Source: Amphimedon queenslandica (taxonomy: Eukaryota; Porifera; Demospongiae; Haplosclerida; Niphatidae). Taken from it: 64,000 bases of DNA. The position numbers and the translations under genes were made by a program. Under the pieces are notes generated by a model, which was not told the DNA's origin, made no database searches, and saw nothing but the letters and a program-made list of their open reading frames with translations. This document shows positions 25,801-38,161 of the stretch, piece by piece (the first letter of the stretch is position 1; each line of letters begins with the position of its first letter). The stretch is from NCBI RefSeq assembly GCF_000090795.2, contig NW_003546390.1, forward strand, positions 103,522-167,521, read 5' to 3'.

Positions 25801-26991
25801 GGGAAAACAACAAAGTTGTAGTACTGGTGTTGTTACTATTCTGTTAGATGCATGCCAAAATTTACAGACAACATGTTCACAAAAGAACATAAAAGAAACG
25901 AAGAGCAACTCAATAACAAACCAACAGAATAAACCAACAACTCAAGTACAGGGATGATTACTTTAATAATAAAAATAACAAACCCACTCTCTTTCCTTCT
26001 TTCTTCCTGTCTCTCTCTCTCCCTCCCTCCCTCTCCCTCTCTCTCCCTCTTACTAAGAAGGCTCCGTTATGTTCACCCATGTCTGGTTGAAGCAGCCCAG
26101 TATAAACTCCTCTTCATCAGCACTTTTCAGTAATCTATCGATATATATAGCTTCAGCAACGTAGAGGATGCAGCTGATAATGTTCAATAAAAGTGCGCCA
26201 AAATGTGCAATGAGACCTAATGAGAACCAGTTAATGGAATGAAGTGTGTGTCTGGAGGTGAGTATCAGTAATGTAATACCTGAGTCCCTTGATATCTGCC
26301 CTCAGCTTCACCTCAAGCAGATATCTCAGTCCTCAGGTATTACATTACTTATACACACACACACACCTCCAGACCGTATTGTTGCTATTCTTACGTGTTT
26401 TTGGATGTTTATAGAGGACATATGCTAGCCTTTGTCCAAATGTCTTTCCATGGGAATATCGTTTTACAATAATGAGTCTACGAGAAGAAGAAGGGGAGGG
26501 ATAATGATGACAACAATTCCAACAATGAAAATATTTATTGATTTTTATTTTGGGGCATCATATGAATTGCAAAATTGTGCAATGATGCAATGGAATCGCA
26601 GAGAATGCCAAATTTTATTTTTTAAAAAGCAAAACAGAAAGCAATGAGAGTGACCACCAATAGTAATAGTAATAATAATAGTAACTCACTCATGGTGGTG
26701 AACCAGTTGGACAGCTTTGTTATAAAATAGACCCTCCAGGGCTTGTTTAACTGTGACTGACTGGCCGTCTTTGTCAGGCAGAGGATCCTCTTCTTCTTCT
26801 CTATTGCTCTCACATTCGCTGTCGCTGGAGGAACAGCTCAAGGAAGTGAGGGATGGAGAGGCAGGAACAGGTGCTGACTGATCGTACACCTCAGGACGGG
26901 ACCGTCTCCGTATCTTCTTCCTCTTCCTCAGGAGAGGAGAGTTTGGGAGAGAGTGCTGCTGAGAAATTCGGTGCTCTACTCTGTCTGCCAT
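20175..26991 (-). CDS. KCNT: Slo2-type (KCNT) sodium-activated potassium channel
   Basis: Twenty-five exons from 26991-26690 down to 20478-20175 join in frame to 1,451 residues. A charged N-terminal cytoplasmic region is followed by the S1-S6 core. The pore is in exon 25180-25000: LIHHFERLGKK ... VVTFSTVGYGD, with the K+ selectivity filter TVGYGD at about residues 327-332. RCK1 follows (KHVVLAAVDLKPLVLRDFL, ADACFLHSSRTGRAADA, TIMSAWTVKNYAPKTRLFVH), then LLGICPSGGTDILFNPG, a long acidic/Ser-rich linker, and RCK2 (LFHFITPLRAAYLP, SMLDTLLYQSY). These match KCNT/Slack rather than BK (Slo1): no S0 helix or calcium-bowl-like acidic run was noticed. The linker has a 10-His run. Exon 2 appears to begin at the edge of a palindromic element. 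Sodium gating cannot be judged from sequence. Confidence 0.93.
21258..21412. repeat. diverged relative of the 177-bp repeat
   Basis: Begins with ttttggtaaaatttggccc, contains the palindrome ctgtactatagtacag, and ends with catctcaaactctccacaca. Intronic in the KCNT gene. The 34130-34295 sequence has the same order of words, so the two define a sister family of the 177-bp unit. Confidence 0.6.
21898..22030. mobile_element. palindromic element, copy 1
   Basis: Bounded by tctggaggtg and its inverse cacctccaga. Next inward, taatgtaatacctgag pairs with ctcaggtattacatta, and further in gatatctgc pairs with gcagatatc, so nearly the whole element can fold back. A (CA)n tract lies near the right arm. 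It lies in a KCNT intron (21842-22061). Copy 2 at 26251-26373 is almost identical. Confidence 0.8.
24480..24590. repeat. diverged relative of the 177-bp repeat, reverse orientation
   Basis: Reads tgcataaaaagtttgagttg and later aaagttgctcaaaaattgag, the inverse of the sister family at 21258 and 34130. It lies in a KCNT intron. Confidence 0.5.
26251..26373. mobile_element. palindromic element, copy 2, abutting KCNT exon 2
   Basis: Same element as 21898-22030, with a shorter (CA)n tract. On the minus strand its end reads cacctccag, and that AG is the acceptor that best joins KCNT exon 1 (phase 2) to the S1 exon. The intron between exons 1 and 2 therefore ends inside the element. Confidence 0.75.
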
Positions 26992-27199
26992 TGGATCTTT
27001 TCACAAGATAAGCAAGTAATGATAGCAAACTTTGCACCAGTAATGTCAGTATACTATTAATTCCCCGGATACTAAAATTAATGGGGCGTGGTTTATTGGG
27101 TCTTGAGACAGCACGTGGTTGAAGTAAACGGAGTTGGGTCACGTCCGGTTACACTAACCACGTGCTTCCTTAATGGTTAACTAATTATTATTCATTAAC
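26992..27199. promoter_or_regulatory. shared divergent promoter of KCNT and valyl-tRNA synthetase
   Basis: A 208-bp head-to-head spacer with two CACGTG E-boxes at 27112-27117 and 27159-27164; the second is 35 bp before the upstream ValRS ATG. A G/C-containing patch (ggggcgtgg) is at 27083-27091. Confidence 0.55.
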
Positions 27200-28388
27200 A
27201 TGCCATGTGGTTGCACAGCCATAGCTAGGCCTTGCATCATTCTTCCCTTTAAGTATTTCTATTGTTGTCTGTCCTCTCTTAAATCAATTAGACCTCCTGT
27301 TTATTCCTCGCTCCTTCAACTAGCCGCCAAAGGAAGGACTCTAGCTCGTTCTTATCAGTCAGGAGTCAAACTTTATTCAACAATGGCTGAGAATAATGGC
27401 CCTGGAGCACCACCTGGTGGAGAGCCCGCCCTTGAACTGACAGAGAAACAGCTCAAGAAAGCTGCCAAGAAAGACGCTAAGAAAGCAAAGTTTGATAAGA
27501 AGATTGAAGCACAGAAGAAAGGCCAGCAACAAGCCACACCTCCTGGAGACGTGAGCCAATGTAGCAATTGTTAATCATTATTGTTGCCTTAGAAATCAGA
27601 CAAAATTAAGAAGACTAAAGATGTCCTCAGGTACGAAATACTGATACCAAAAGGAGACAAGAAAGGTTATTAATTAATTACGAATAATTAATTAATTCTA
27701 ATTAATTATTCATTAGACGTGAGTGGTCCAATGCCCAGTGGTTACAGTCCTAATTATGTGGAGGCGGTTTGGTACGACTGGTGGGAGAAGGAAGGTTTCT
27801 TTAAACCGGAGTATGGGGTGAGTTAAGAACCTTTGAGTATACCCTAGACTCCGCCCCTTAGGGTCGTAAGGTAACAGATCCCTGCCCGGAGGGTAAGTTC
27901 ATCATTTGTCTTCCTCCGCCCAATGTAACGGGAAACCTTCACCTTGGACACGCCCTCACTAACGCTATTGAAGACGCTATCACGAGATGGTATATGGGTC
28001 TGGTCAATGGGTGTGGTTTATTATTATTATTATTACAGGCATCGTATGAATGGTAAGATGGTTCTTTGGAACCCAGGAACTGATCACGCTGGAATAGCTA
28101 CACAAGTGGTGGTGGAGAAGAAACTGAAGAGAGAGCAAGGGAAGTCAAGATATGACTTAGGAAGAGAAGGATTCATTGAAGAAGTTTGGAAATGGAAGAA
28201 CGAGTAAGAATAATAATAATAATAAATAAATAATGATGATGATGATGATAATAATGATTAATTCCTTCTTTGTGTAGAAAAGGTGACAATATTTATAATC
28301 AGGTGAAGAGAATGGGTTGTTCTGTGGATTGGGACAGAGCTTTCTTCACAATGGACAATGTAATCATTATCATTATTATTGATTGTTG

Positions 28389-28454
<66 letters not shown>

Positions 28455-31400
28455 GATTGTTGTTTATTATTTATCTTTAGCAATTAAGTCGTGCAGTGAA
28501 GGAATGTTTTGTCCTGTTACATGATGAAGGAACTATTTATAGAAGCAATCGTCTGGTGAACTGGTCATGTACTCTCAAATCAGCAATATCTGATATTGAG
28601 GTAATGCTGTTACTATTAATAGTAACTGTTACTAATAATAGATTAGTGGGTGTGGTTCCCAGTGACGACAATTGATAAATGGAGGCACCAACAGACTCTT
28701 TCTATTCTTCTCTCTCTCTCTCTTCCTCTCTCTTCCCCTCTCTCCCTTCCTCCCCCCCTCTCTCTCCCCCTCTGAGTCTGGCTAATGACCATTAAGATTA
28801 TGAGAGCTGAGGGTTGACCACACCCATTAATAGCCACACCCATCAGTTATTAATAATCATTATCCTATAGGTTGATAAACATGAGTTGTCCGGTCGTACC
28901 TTCCTCTCTGTTCCTAATTACGATAACAAGATTGAGTTTGGAGTCCTAGTCTCCTTTGCTTACAAGGTGGAGGGGAGTGACGCTGAGATCGTCGTGGCAA
29001 CCACTCGAGTAGAGACGATGCTAGGAGACACGGCCATTGCAGTACACCCTCAGGACCAGAGATACAAGGTGGGCACTAATTAGAAACACTTTACTATCAG
29101 TCTTTATAGGACCTGGTGGGGCGGCTCTGTCTCCACCCATTCTGTGACAGGAAGTTACCAATTATTGCTGATGAAATGGTGGATATGTCTTTTGGAACAG
29201 GAGCAGTTAAGATAACTCCCGCCCACGACCATAACGACTACGAGTGTGGGAAGAGACACAACCTTCCATTTATAGAAATGATCAACGATGAAGGATACAT
29301 CACTGATGTGGCTCAGGAATTTAAAGTATGTAACTTTTTATTACATTTTCTGATACATATTGATGTCCTTATGCTCTGTAGAAAGTTTGAGCTAATTCCG
29401 ACATCAATTTTTTGAGTTATGGCCATTTTAAGAAAACGTCAAAAATCTGAAAAATACCCAAGGCTATAGTCCATGGTTTGTTCCAAAAAATGGCCAAAAA
29501 ACGACCTCCATTTTTTATTACATTTTCTGGTACATATTGATGTCCTTATGCTGTGTAGAAAGTTTGAGCTAATTCCGACATCAATTTTTTGAGTTACGGC
29601 CATTTTAAGAAAACGTCAAAAATCTGAAAAATACTCAAGGCTATAGTCCATGGTTTTTTCCAAAAAATGGACAAAAAACGACCTCCATTTTTTATTACAT
29701 TTTTTGATACATATTGATGTCCTTATGCTGTGTAGAAAGTTTGAGCTAATTCTGACTTCAATTTTTTGAGTTACGGCCATTTTTAGAAAACGTCAAAAAT
29801 CTGAAAACTGGTACCATTATTATTATCATTGTAATGTTTTAGGGTATGAAAAGGTTTGATGCTCGTAAGTCAGTCCTTGCTGCCCTCAAGGGGCGTGGCT
29901 TGTATCGAGAAACCAAAGACCATCCAATGACTGTACCTATCTGTAGGTTAGTGGGTGTGGCTAACTTTATTATTATTATTATTGTTGTTGTTGTTGTTGT
30001 TGTTGTTGTTATTGTTAGTCGTTCTAAAGACATTGTGGAGCCGCTTATAAAGCCTCAGTGGTGGCTGAACTGTACAGAAATGGCTCAAAATGCTGTCCAG
30101 GTTATTATTATAAATTATTAACGCTAATATTCTCCCTTCAAAACTACCAGCTGGAGTGTGTGTATTATAGAGTCTATTCTTGTTCCTTAGGCGGTTAAAG
30201 ATGGCAGTCTTAAGCTGATTCCTAATATTCATGACAAGACCTGGTTCAACTGGTTGGATAACTCCCGTGACTGGTGTATCTCCCGTCAGTTGTGGTGGGG
30301 GCACAGGATACCAGCTTACTTTGTGACCTTTAATGACCCGTCACTACCCGAAGGAAACGTAATATTAGTGTAGTGGGTGTGGTTAATATTAGTGGGTGTG
30401 GTTCCCAGTGATGACAAATGACTAATGGAGGCAATTAACAGACTCTATTATTATTATTATTATTAATTTATTAATTTATTTATTTTTATTATTTTCTTGG
30501 GTCTGGCCGATGACTATTAAGATTATGAGAGCTGAGGGAATGACCACACCCACCATTTGCCCACCCACTCTATTAGTTACTATTATTACCTTATTAGGAA
30601 TCTGATGGCCAGTATTGGGTCAGTGGGCGGAGTCAAGATGAAGCCTTACAAAAAGCTGCCGAAAAGTTCAAAGTACCAAAGGAACAGATAGTCCTAAAGC
30701 AAGGTAACCTTAATGACATTCATAGATTAGTTAGCCACACCCATTTTAATTAGACGAGGATGTACTGGATACTTGGTTCTCTTCTGGACTCCTCCCATTT
30801 TCCATATTTGGATGGCCTGACAAAGTACGCAATACATATTATTATTATTATTATTATTATTGTTGTTCTTGTTGTTGTTTTAGACGGATGACCTAAGTTC
30901 TTTCTATCCTAATTCATTACTGGAAACTGGTCATGATATCCTGTTCTTCTGGGTTGCCCGGATGGTGTTCTTTGGTCAGAAACTGATGGGGCGTGTCCCT
31001 TTTCCTGAGGTCTACCTCCATGCTATGGTGAGGGATGCTCATGGCCGGAAGATGAGTAAGTCCCTTGGTAACGTCATTGACCCACTGGACGTCATGAGAG
31101 GGATCAGTCTAGAGGGTCTCCATGAAAGACTCTTAACAGGAAACCTGGACCCCAAGGAGGTGGAGAGAGCAAAGGCTGGACAGGTAGTTGTTTGTTTATT
31201 TGTTTGTTTGTTTATTGTTGTGCTGTTGTTAGAAAGCAGATTACCCCAACGGTATCCCTGAGTGTGGAGCTGATGCCATGAGGTTTGCTCTCTGTGCCTA
31301 CACTGCTCAAGGACGGGACATTAATTTGGATGTGAAACGTGTTGTTGGTTACAGACACTTTTGTAATAAAATATGGAACGCACTCAAGTTCTCTTTGAAT

Positions 31401-31784
31401 ATATTTGGAACCGACTTCACTCCTAATGCAACTAGCGAGGTGAGAGGCCATGTTGTAGGCGTGGTCAATGGGTGTGGTCTTTAGTTCACAGGTTTTTCCA
31501 CTGACGTTATGGAGAGGTGGATACTGAGCAGATTGTCTTCAGCTGTTGATGATTGTGATAACGGGTTCACTGGCTATAACTTTCCCGACGTGACAACGGC
31601 CATTTATAACTTCTGGTTGTATGAACTGTGTGACGTTTATTTAGTAAGAATGAATAAACAAACCAATAGATAAACAAATGAATATATTATTAATATAATT
31701 AGGAGTATTTAAAACCAATAGTGTATGGCAGTGATGAAGGAAGGAAGCTCATGTGTAGAAATGTTTTGTAAGTTTATCTATTCA

Positions 31785-31817
<33 letters not shown>

Positions 31818-32499
31818 CAGGTATACTTGTCTTGAAACTGGTCTAAGACTCCTCAGTCCTTTTATGCCTTTCCTTACCGAGGAGCTATGGCAACGGTTGC
31901 CACGGAGACCTGGCGAGACAGCAGTATCGATATGTGTTAACAGCTACCCAAAGAAGGTAAGAGGAACTAATGGAGAGACATATTGTAGTCACTCTTGTAG
32001 GGAGGAGTGAGGGAGGAGGCCATTGAAGAAGAAATGAAGTTAGTACAAGAAACAGTGACGGCAATAAGGAGACTCAAACAGGACTACCTCCCTCCTAAAG
32101 CACGACCTGAAGGTTGTTATACATGAACATGTACTCCATCAGTCTATCCCTTTACAGTTAGTTTGATAATGAAGGATGAGTCTGCTGGTAAAATATTGAA
32201 TAGCTACCTTGAAACCATGATAACTCTGTCACAGATCAACAGGTGAGAGTCTTTGTGTTGATACTAATAATGTCTTCTCTTCTTGTAGCCTAGTGTTGCT
32301 GGCTCCTGATACTCCTCCACCAAGAGGCTGTGCTTTCACTACCATTGGTAACCAGTGTCTGGTCTATATGCAGCTTAAAGGGCTGGTGGATGCTCAGAAA
32401 GAAATCAACAGATTAGAAGAGACGCTAGCTAAGAAATCAGGTCAACGTGATAAGTTTGTTAAAACAACTGAAGTTGATGGCTATACCGAGAAGGTATTA

Positions 32500-32530
<31 letters not shown>

Positions 32531-32718
32531 TTTATTTATGTACAGGTTTCCATTGAATTTCGTAATGCTAATCAAGAGAAGGTAAGTGTACACTCCATGC
32601 TGTTGTAGCTAGTGATCAGTTCCATTGGCTGTAGATTGATGGATTGACTGCTGAGATTGCTGACTTGACTAGAGCACTAGAAGGATTTAGGGCATTTCAA
32701 AAGGAAACTGAATCATGA
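27200..32718 (+). CDS. VARS1: valyl-tRNA synthetase, possibly with alternative mitochondrial and cytosolic starts
   Basis: Twenty-four exons join in frame to 1,117 residues from the ATG at 27200, or 1,056 from the in-frame ATG at 27383. The enzyme charges tRNA-Val. Seen: class I signature HLGHA (residues about 202-206) within [27 protein letters not shown], editing-domain [26 protein letters not shown]-like [11 protein letters not shown], and KMSKS (about 711-715) in [15 protein letters not shown]. The C-terminus ends in a coiled-coil arm ([13 protein letters not shown]). The first 61 residues are rich in Arg, Lys, Ser and hydrophobics with no acidic residues, as in mitochondrial leaders; the part after the second ATG starts with the Lys-rich cytosolic-type extension. 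Intron 29326-29842 carries a 177-bp array; two other introns carry a GTGGGTGTGG-ended repeat. Confidence 0.97.
28386..28454. repeat. (TTA)n microsatellite
   Basis: An almost pure trinucleotide tract in a ValRS intron, flanked on both sides by ttgattgttgt. Similar tracts lie at 22780-22822, 48507-48565 and 61286-61353. Likely length-variable. Confidence 0.9.
28645..28832. repeat. dispersed element with GTGGGTGTGGT ends, copy 1
   Basis: Starts gtgggtgtggttcccagtg and ends gaccacacccat, so the ends are inverted. A CT-rich tract fills the middle, and attaagattatgagagctga lies near the right end. It lies in a ValRS intron and is matched by copy 2 at 30390-30553. Confidence 0.7.
29333..29806. repeat. 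177-bp tandem repeat array 3
   Basis: About 2.7 copies; equivalent points are 29340, 29517 and 29694 (period 177). The array starts about 8 bp after the donor and stops about 36 bp before the acceptor of the 29326-29842 ValRS intron, so it makes up almost the whole intron. Confidence 0.95.
30390..30553. repeat. dispersed element with GTGGGTGTGGT ends, copy 2
   Basis: Shares gtgggtgtggttcccagtga at the left and attaagattatgagagctga plus gaccacacccac at the right with copy 1. The middle here is a (TTA)n tract instead of a CT tract. It lies in another intron of the same ValRS gene. Confidence 0.7.
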
Positions 32719-32886
32719 AGAACTTTACGATAATAATAATAATAATAATAACAATATTGATAGTTGCTATAGAAACTCATATTTTTCCGTATTTATATTT
32801 ACAGTAGTGTTAATAGTATACTGGCTTTCTGCCAGTTCTATTTTTAGTAACAGTGAGTCTATTGTTAGTAGCAGTATTGTTGAAAG

Positions 32887-34065
32887 ATGGACTGGAACAC
32901 AATGAAGACTGCTGTAATCCTATGCTCCTTTATTTCTACAGTCTTGAGGTAAATAAACATCATTTAATATTAATAATATTGATTGATTGATTTGTTTGTT
33001 ATTAATAGTCTTCCAATATCTCTTGATACGAGCTGCAAACAGGAGATGAGCAATACTGGATCTTCAGTAGTCTCCTGCACTTTTGAGTTTACCAACAGAG
33101 GACGTGAAGGATACTGTCTACTGAAAAGGAACACTCCTCTTGAAGGACTAGCCTCTCCATTCATTACAGTGTCTCATGATGGAGTCCCCTTGGAGTACCA
33201 GGGGATTGACTTTTACCGGTTTCCCCCTGAGAGACATGACTTTGTTTATCTTTCAATGGGAGAGAGTATCACTGCTACAGTTCACATAAATGACATGTTC
33301 ACCTTTTCTTCTGACGGAATATACAAGATACAGTATACTCATCCTTTGTGGTACTTTCCTAAAAATAAAATGGGTTCTCATATTGGAGAGATAAAGGCAA
33401 TCAAATCAATTTTAAGTAACGAACCAATTTACATTAACATCAAGAACCTGCAGCAGCTCTCTCGTCCAGTAAAGAAGGAGCTGTTTAAAGATGAAGGAGT
33501 TCAGTTGGAGGTCAAAGGATGTGGAATGGTAACATTATTGAAAGGTAGCAAGAAAGAAAGGAACAGTGTCCTTACAGTACAGAAGAGACTTTGCTCTCAG
33601 TTGAAGAAGACAAGAAGTACCATCAGTAATAGTGACCTCTACCGGGTCTGGTTTGGTGAATATAATGAGGAACGTAGCAATAAAGTTAGAGAAATATTTC
33701 AAAATATAATCGATGGTTTATCAAGTCATGGTATTACTTATGATTTGAATGGTGACCGCTGTACTCCTGCTGTTCCAGCCTACACTTTAACCAATGTACC
33801 GTCGACCGTCTACCTCTGTCCTGTGTTCCATCAGTTTGTAACGACCATGGATTGTACTAATATTGGCATTTCATCAAAGGAGAGTATCATTCTTCACAAG
33901 TTGTCTCAAGTATTTGGATCCACTCAAAATTACAATGTCTATGGTCAAGATAATAATAAAGAATTGGCGGTGACCAGTCCTGAAGCAGCTGTCACTCATT
34001 CAGATTCATACGAGTGCTACTATTGTCATTCTTATGGACACTTTGATCACATGATTTACATGTGA
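32887..34065 (+). CDS. secreted M35-type metalloendopeptidase homologue with degenerate active site
   Basis: Two exons, 32887-32948 and 33009-34065, encode 372 residues. Exon 1 is a signal peptide (MDWNTMKTAVILCSFIS; an internal Met is also possible). The N-terminal half resembles the domain found before the catalytic part of peptidyl-Lys/deuterolysin-like proteases (LLKRNTPLEGLASPF, LEYQGIDFYR, GESITATVHI). The C-terminal half aligns with the M35/aspzincin catalytic region, ending YGQDNNKELA and AVTHSDSYECY. The zinc motif HExxH reads HKLSQ at about residue 317, and the downstream GTxD aspartate is also replaced (GSTQNYNVYG). Metal binding and catalysis are therefore unlikely: a pseudoprotease, perhaps an inhibitor or binding protein. 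It starts 168 bp after the ValRS stop on the same strand. Family call is from pattern memory. Confidence 0.8.
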
Positions 34066-34565
34066 TGTGATTTAAATTGATTACATAATATTATATATTT
34101 TGATTAAAATGAGCTCAAAATGTACGTATGAATCAAAAATGTATTATAGTCACTTTGACAATCTACCATGCACTATAGTACAAGGACTTGGGCCTAATTT
34201 TGGAGCAACTTTTAAAATTTGTAAAACAATTCATATTTGATCATAATCAGCTCAAACTTTCTACACAACATAAGTACATGTATCTGTGACATATCTTGTC
34301 TGGTTCATGTAACAGCAGGTGTTCTTGTTTTCCCAATAAGATCATACTATACATTCTTTAACTGTTTGTGTAAACTGAAAATCAAACTACAATAAACAAT
34401 CACAAATGATCCTTAAATACAATTAATAATAACAACAACAGTAATAGTGTGGGTACCGAATGATTATTATGTGTGTCAAGAGAATATTAATAATAATAAA
34501 TAATAATAATTAATAATAATAGTAATAATAATAACAATATCAACGACGGTATATTCTTACAGTCT
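34066..34565. other. intergenic, between the protease homologue and SGPL1 (tail to tail)
   Basis: Holds the 3' ends of both genes. A sister-family fragment of the 177-bp repeat lies at about 34130-34295 (accatgcactatagtacaag ... ctcaaactttctacacaac). It is the only such fragment outside a gene. AT-rich (TAA)n tracts fill 34480-34545. Confidence 0.7.
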
Positions 34566-36275
34566 TTAATTCTCAAGAGGTGCAGCTGTGAGGCTAACGT
34601 TGAGATAATGGTACCCGATATCAGATATTATGGAGCGGTCAGGAATTGCCTGTGATGTACCATAAACAGCAGCTGCTCCAGAGACCTTCTTACCAGGATC
34701 CTTCATGATGAGGGAGACACACTCCTTGACGTCATTTAGAAACTTTAGATCCATACCATCCCTAGTGTGTATCATAGTGACACAGATGTGAACGGCAGGG
34801 GGAAACTGGAGGGGGTTCAGGCTCCAGTTCCTTTTACGCATTTCCTCGTTTAACTCGTAAATATTGAAATCCTTAGACGCAATAGCGACCACATTAACCA
34901 TGGGATTACCCATCACATAGAGGTGGGGGATGGAGTTCAGCTCTTGTGCCAACCAGCGAGTTGTCTTAACAATAGACCGAGTGGATTCAACATACCCATC
35001 CATACCCATATACATCATTGCTGCCCACGTGGCAGCTATAATACCACCTGGTCTGCTACCAGCAACAGATGCTGATGGATAGATCCCTCCCTCCCAATCT
35101 GTCACCACAAAGAACTGGTGCTGGCGGAGTTCCTTATTGCGATACAAGACGACCGAAGAACCTTTAGTAGTGTAACCATACTTATGAGTGTCTGCTGAGA
35201 TACTAGTAACACCTGGTACCCTGAAATCAAACGGATCTAAAGGGTATCCTGCACTTTCCATAAAAGGAAGTAGAAACCCTCCGAGACAAGAGTCCACGTG
35301 AAGTCCTATCTTATTCTTAAGAGCCAGTTCACTTATCTTCTGTATCGGGTCGATGACCCCGTGCGGGTATTGGGGGGCGTTGGCCACTAACACGACAGTG
35401 TTACTATTAATAGCACGAGCCATGGCCTTAACGTCAACCTGACGAGAGAGTGGATCACATTTAATGATCGTTATTTTCATCCGAAGGTAATGAGCTGCTT
35501 TATTGAACGCGGCATGCGTAGCGCTAGAACATAATATCTCGGGATACTGGATACCTTTAGAGTACCCAACCCCACGATAAGCTTTCATTGCCAACATAAT
35601 ACTCTCGGTTCCTCCAGAAGTGACACACCCACAGGACGTGCTGCCTCCGTTGAACAGTTTAGCCGTCCATTGAACAATCTCAGCCTCCATCTTACGGATT
35701 TGAGGGAATATGTCAGGATGAAGTGGGTTAGTCCAGCAGTATCTCCGAAATACATCACAAGTTATTTTAGTTAATTTATCGTCGCAGTTATAAGCACATC
35801 CTGAAGTGTATCCTTTTCGCCAGTCGTATGGTTCAAGTTTATCCATTCCATCCAGTTCTTTCATTATTTCTTCGTGTGAAAGTCCCTTCTCTGGTAACGA
35901 AAGGTGAAAGGTTTCTCCTGGTTTTGGTGTCAAGAGTTCAGTTTCTAAGAGTCTCCGTGTCTTATTTAACTCTTTCTCAATCTTCCCGTTAATGAAAGGA
36001 AGAGAGCGGACGGTTTTAAAACAGGTTCCCTTGATTCTCTCCCAAAGTGTCTTCTCTCCAGTTCCAACAAGGAAGAGGTAGAGTTTATAAAGGATGAGTG
36101 TGGCACCAGCAGTCACAGCTATGATCTGCCATCCTTCATAGCCTTTAACTGAGCGGTTTATGTGACCCCTGGCCTTCTCTAACTCGTCTCTAAACTGATG
36201 TCTAGCTGATGGACTCTCCCATAGAACTGCCAGGAAGAAAGTAATGGCAGCCAGAAAGAGAAGTTTGAACAACAT
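34566..36275 (-). CDS. SGPL1: sphingosine-1-phosphate lyase
   Basis: A single open exon of 569 residues, full length for the family. The enzyme is a PLP-dependent ER membrane lyase that cleaves sphingosine-1-phosphate to hexadecenal and phosphoethanolamine, the exit step of sphingolipid breakdown. Seen: an N-terminal hydrophobic helix plus a second ([20 protein letters not shown]), [40 protein letters not shown] and the PLP lysine in [13 protein letters not shown] (about residue 365). The start is preceded by GCCGCC, a strong context. There is no intron, in contrast to its intron-rich neighbours, so either intron loss or a retrocopy origin; the frame is fully intact. It is head-to-head with PTGES2. 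Confidence 0.97.
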   Translation of the reverse strand: MLFKLLFLAAITFFLAVLWESPSARHQFRDELEKARGHINRSVKGYEGWQIIAVTAGATLILYKLYLFLVGTGEKTLWERIKGTCFKTVRSLPFINGKIEKELNKTRRLLETELLTPKPGETFHLSLPEKGLSHEEIMKELDGMDKLEPYDWRKGYTSGCAYNCDDKLTKITCDVFRRYCWTNPLHPDIFPQIRKMEAEIVQWTAKLFNGGSTSCGCVTSGGTESIMLAMKAYRGVGYSKGIQYPEILCSSATHAAFNKAAHYLRMKITIIKCDPLSRQVDVKAMARAINSNTVVLVANAPQYPHGVIDPIQKISELALKNKIGLHVDSCLGGFLLPFMESAGYPLDPFDFRVPGVTSISADTHKYGYTTKGSSVVLYRNKELRQHQFFVVTDWEGGIYPSASVAGSRPGGIIAATWAAMMYMGMDGYVESTRSIVKTTRWLAQELNSIPHLYVMGNPMVNVVAIASKDFNIYELNEEMRKRNWSLNPLQFPPAVHICVTMIHTRDGMDLKFLNDVKECVSLIMKDPGKKVSGAAAVYGTSQAIPDRSIISDIGYHYLNVSLTAAPLEN

Positions 36276-37877
<1,602 letters not shown>

Positions 37878-37893
37878 TAACAACAACAGCAAC

Positions 37894-37926
<33 letters not shown>

Positions 37927-38161
37927 TAGTCATTTTAGCATGTAGCATCTGGTGTAGCATTATAATGTCAAGTGTCAACACTCAAAATGAACATAATAAT
38001 TGTGCGTGGGTGTTGGTTGGAGGTGTGGCTCAATGATTTAGTGCAGTGGGAGGGGCTTGTAACTAATGGACAGGAGAATTTGCTGACTGGACGAACTAAA
38101 AATAGAGACAGGAGTAGCCTTTATAAAAGGAGGAGAGAGAGAGGGAGCAGGAGAGATAGAT

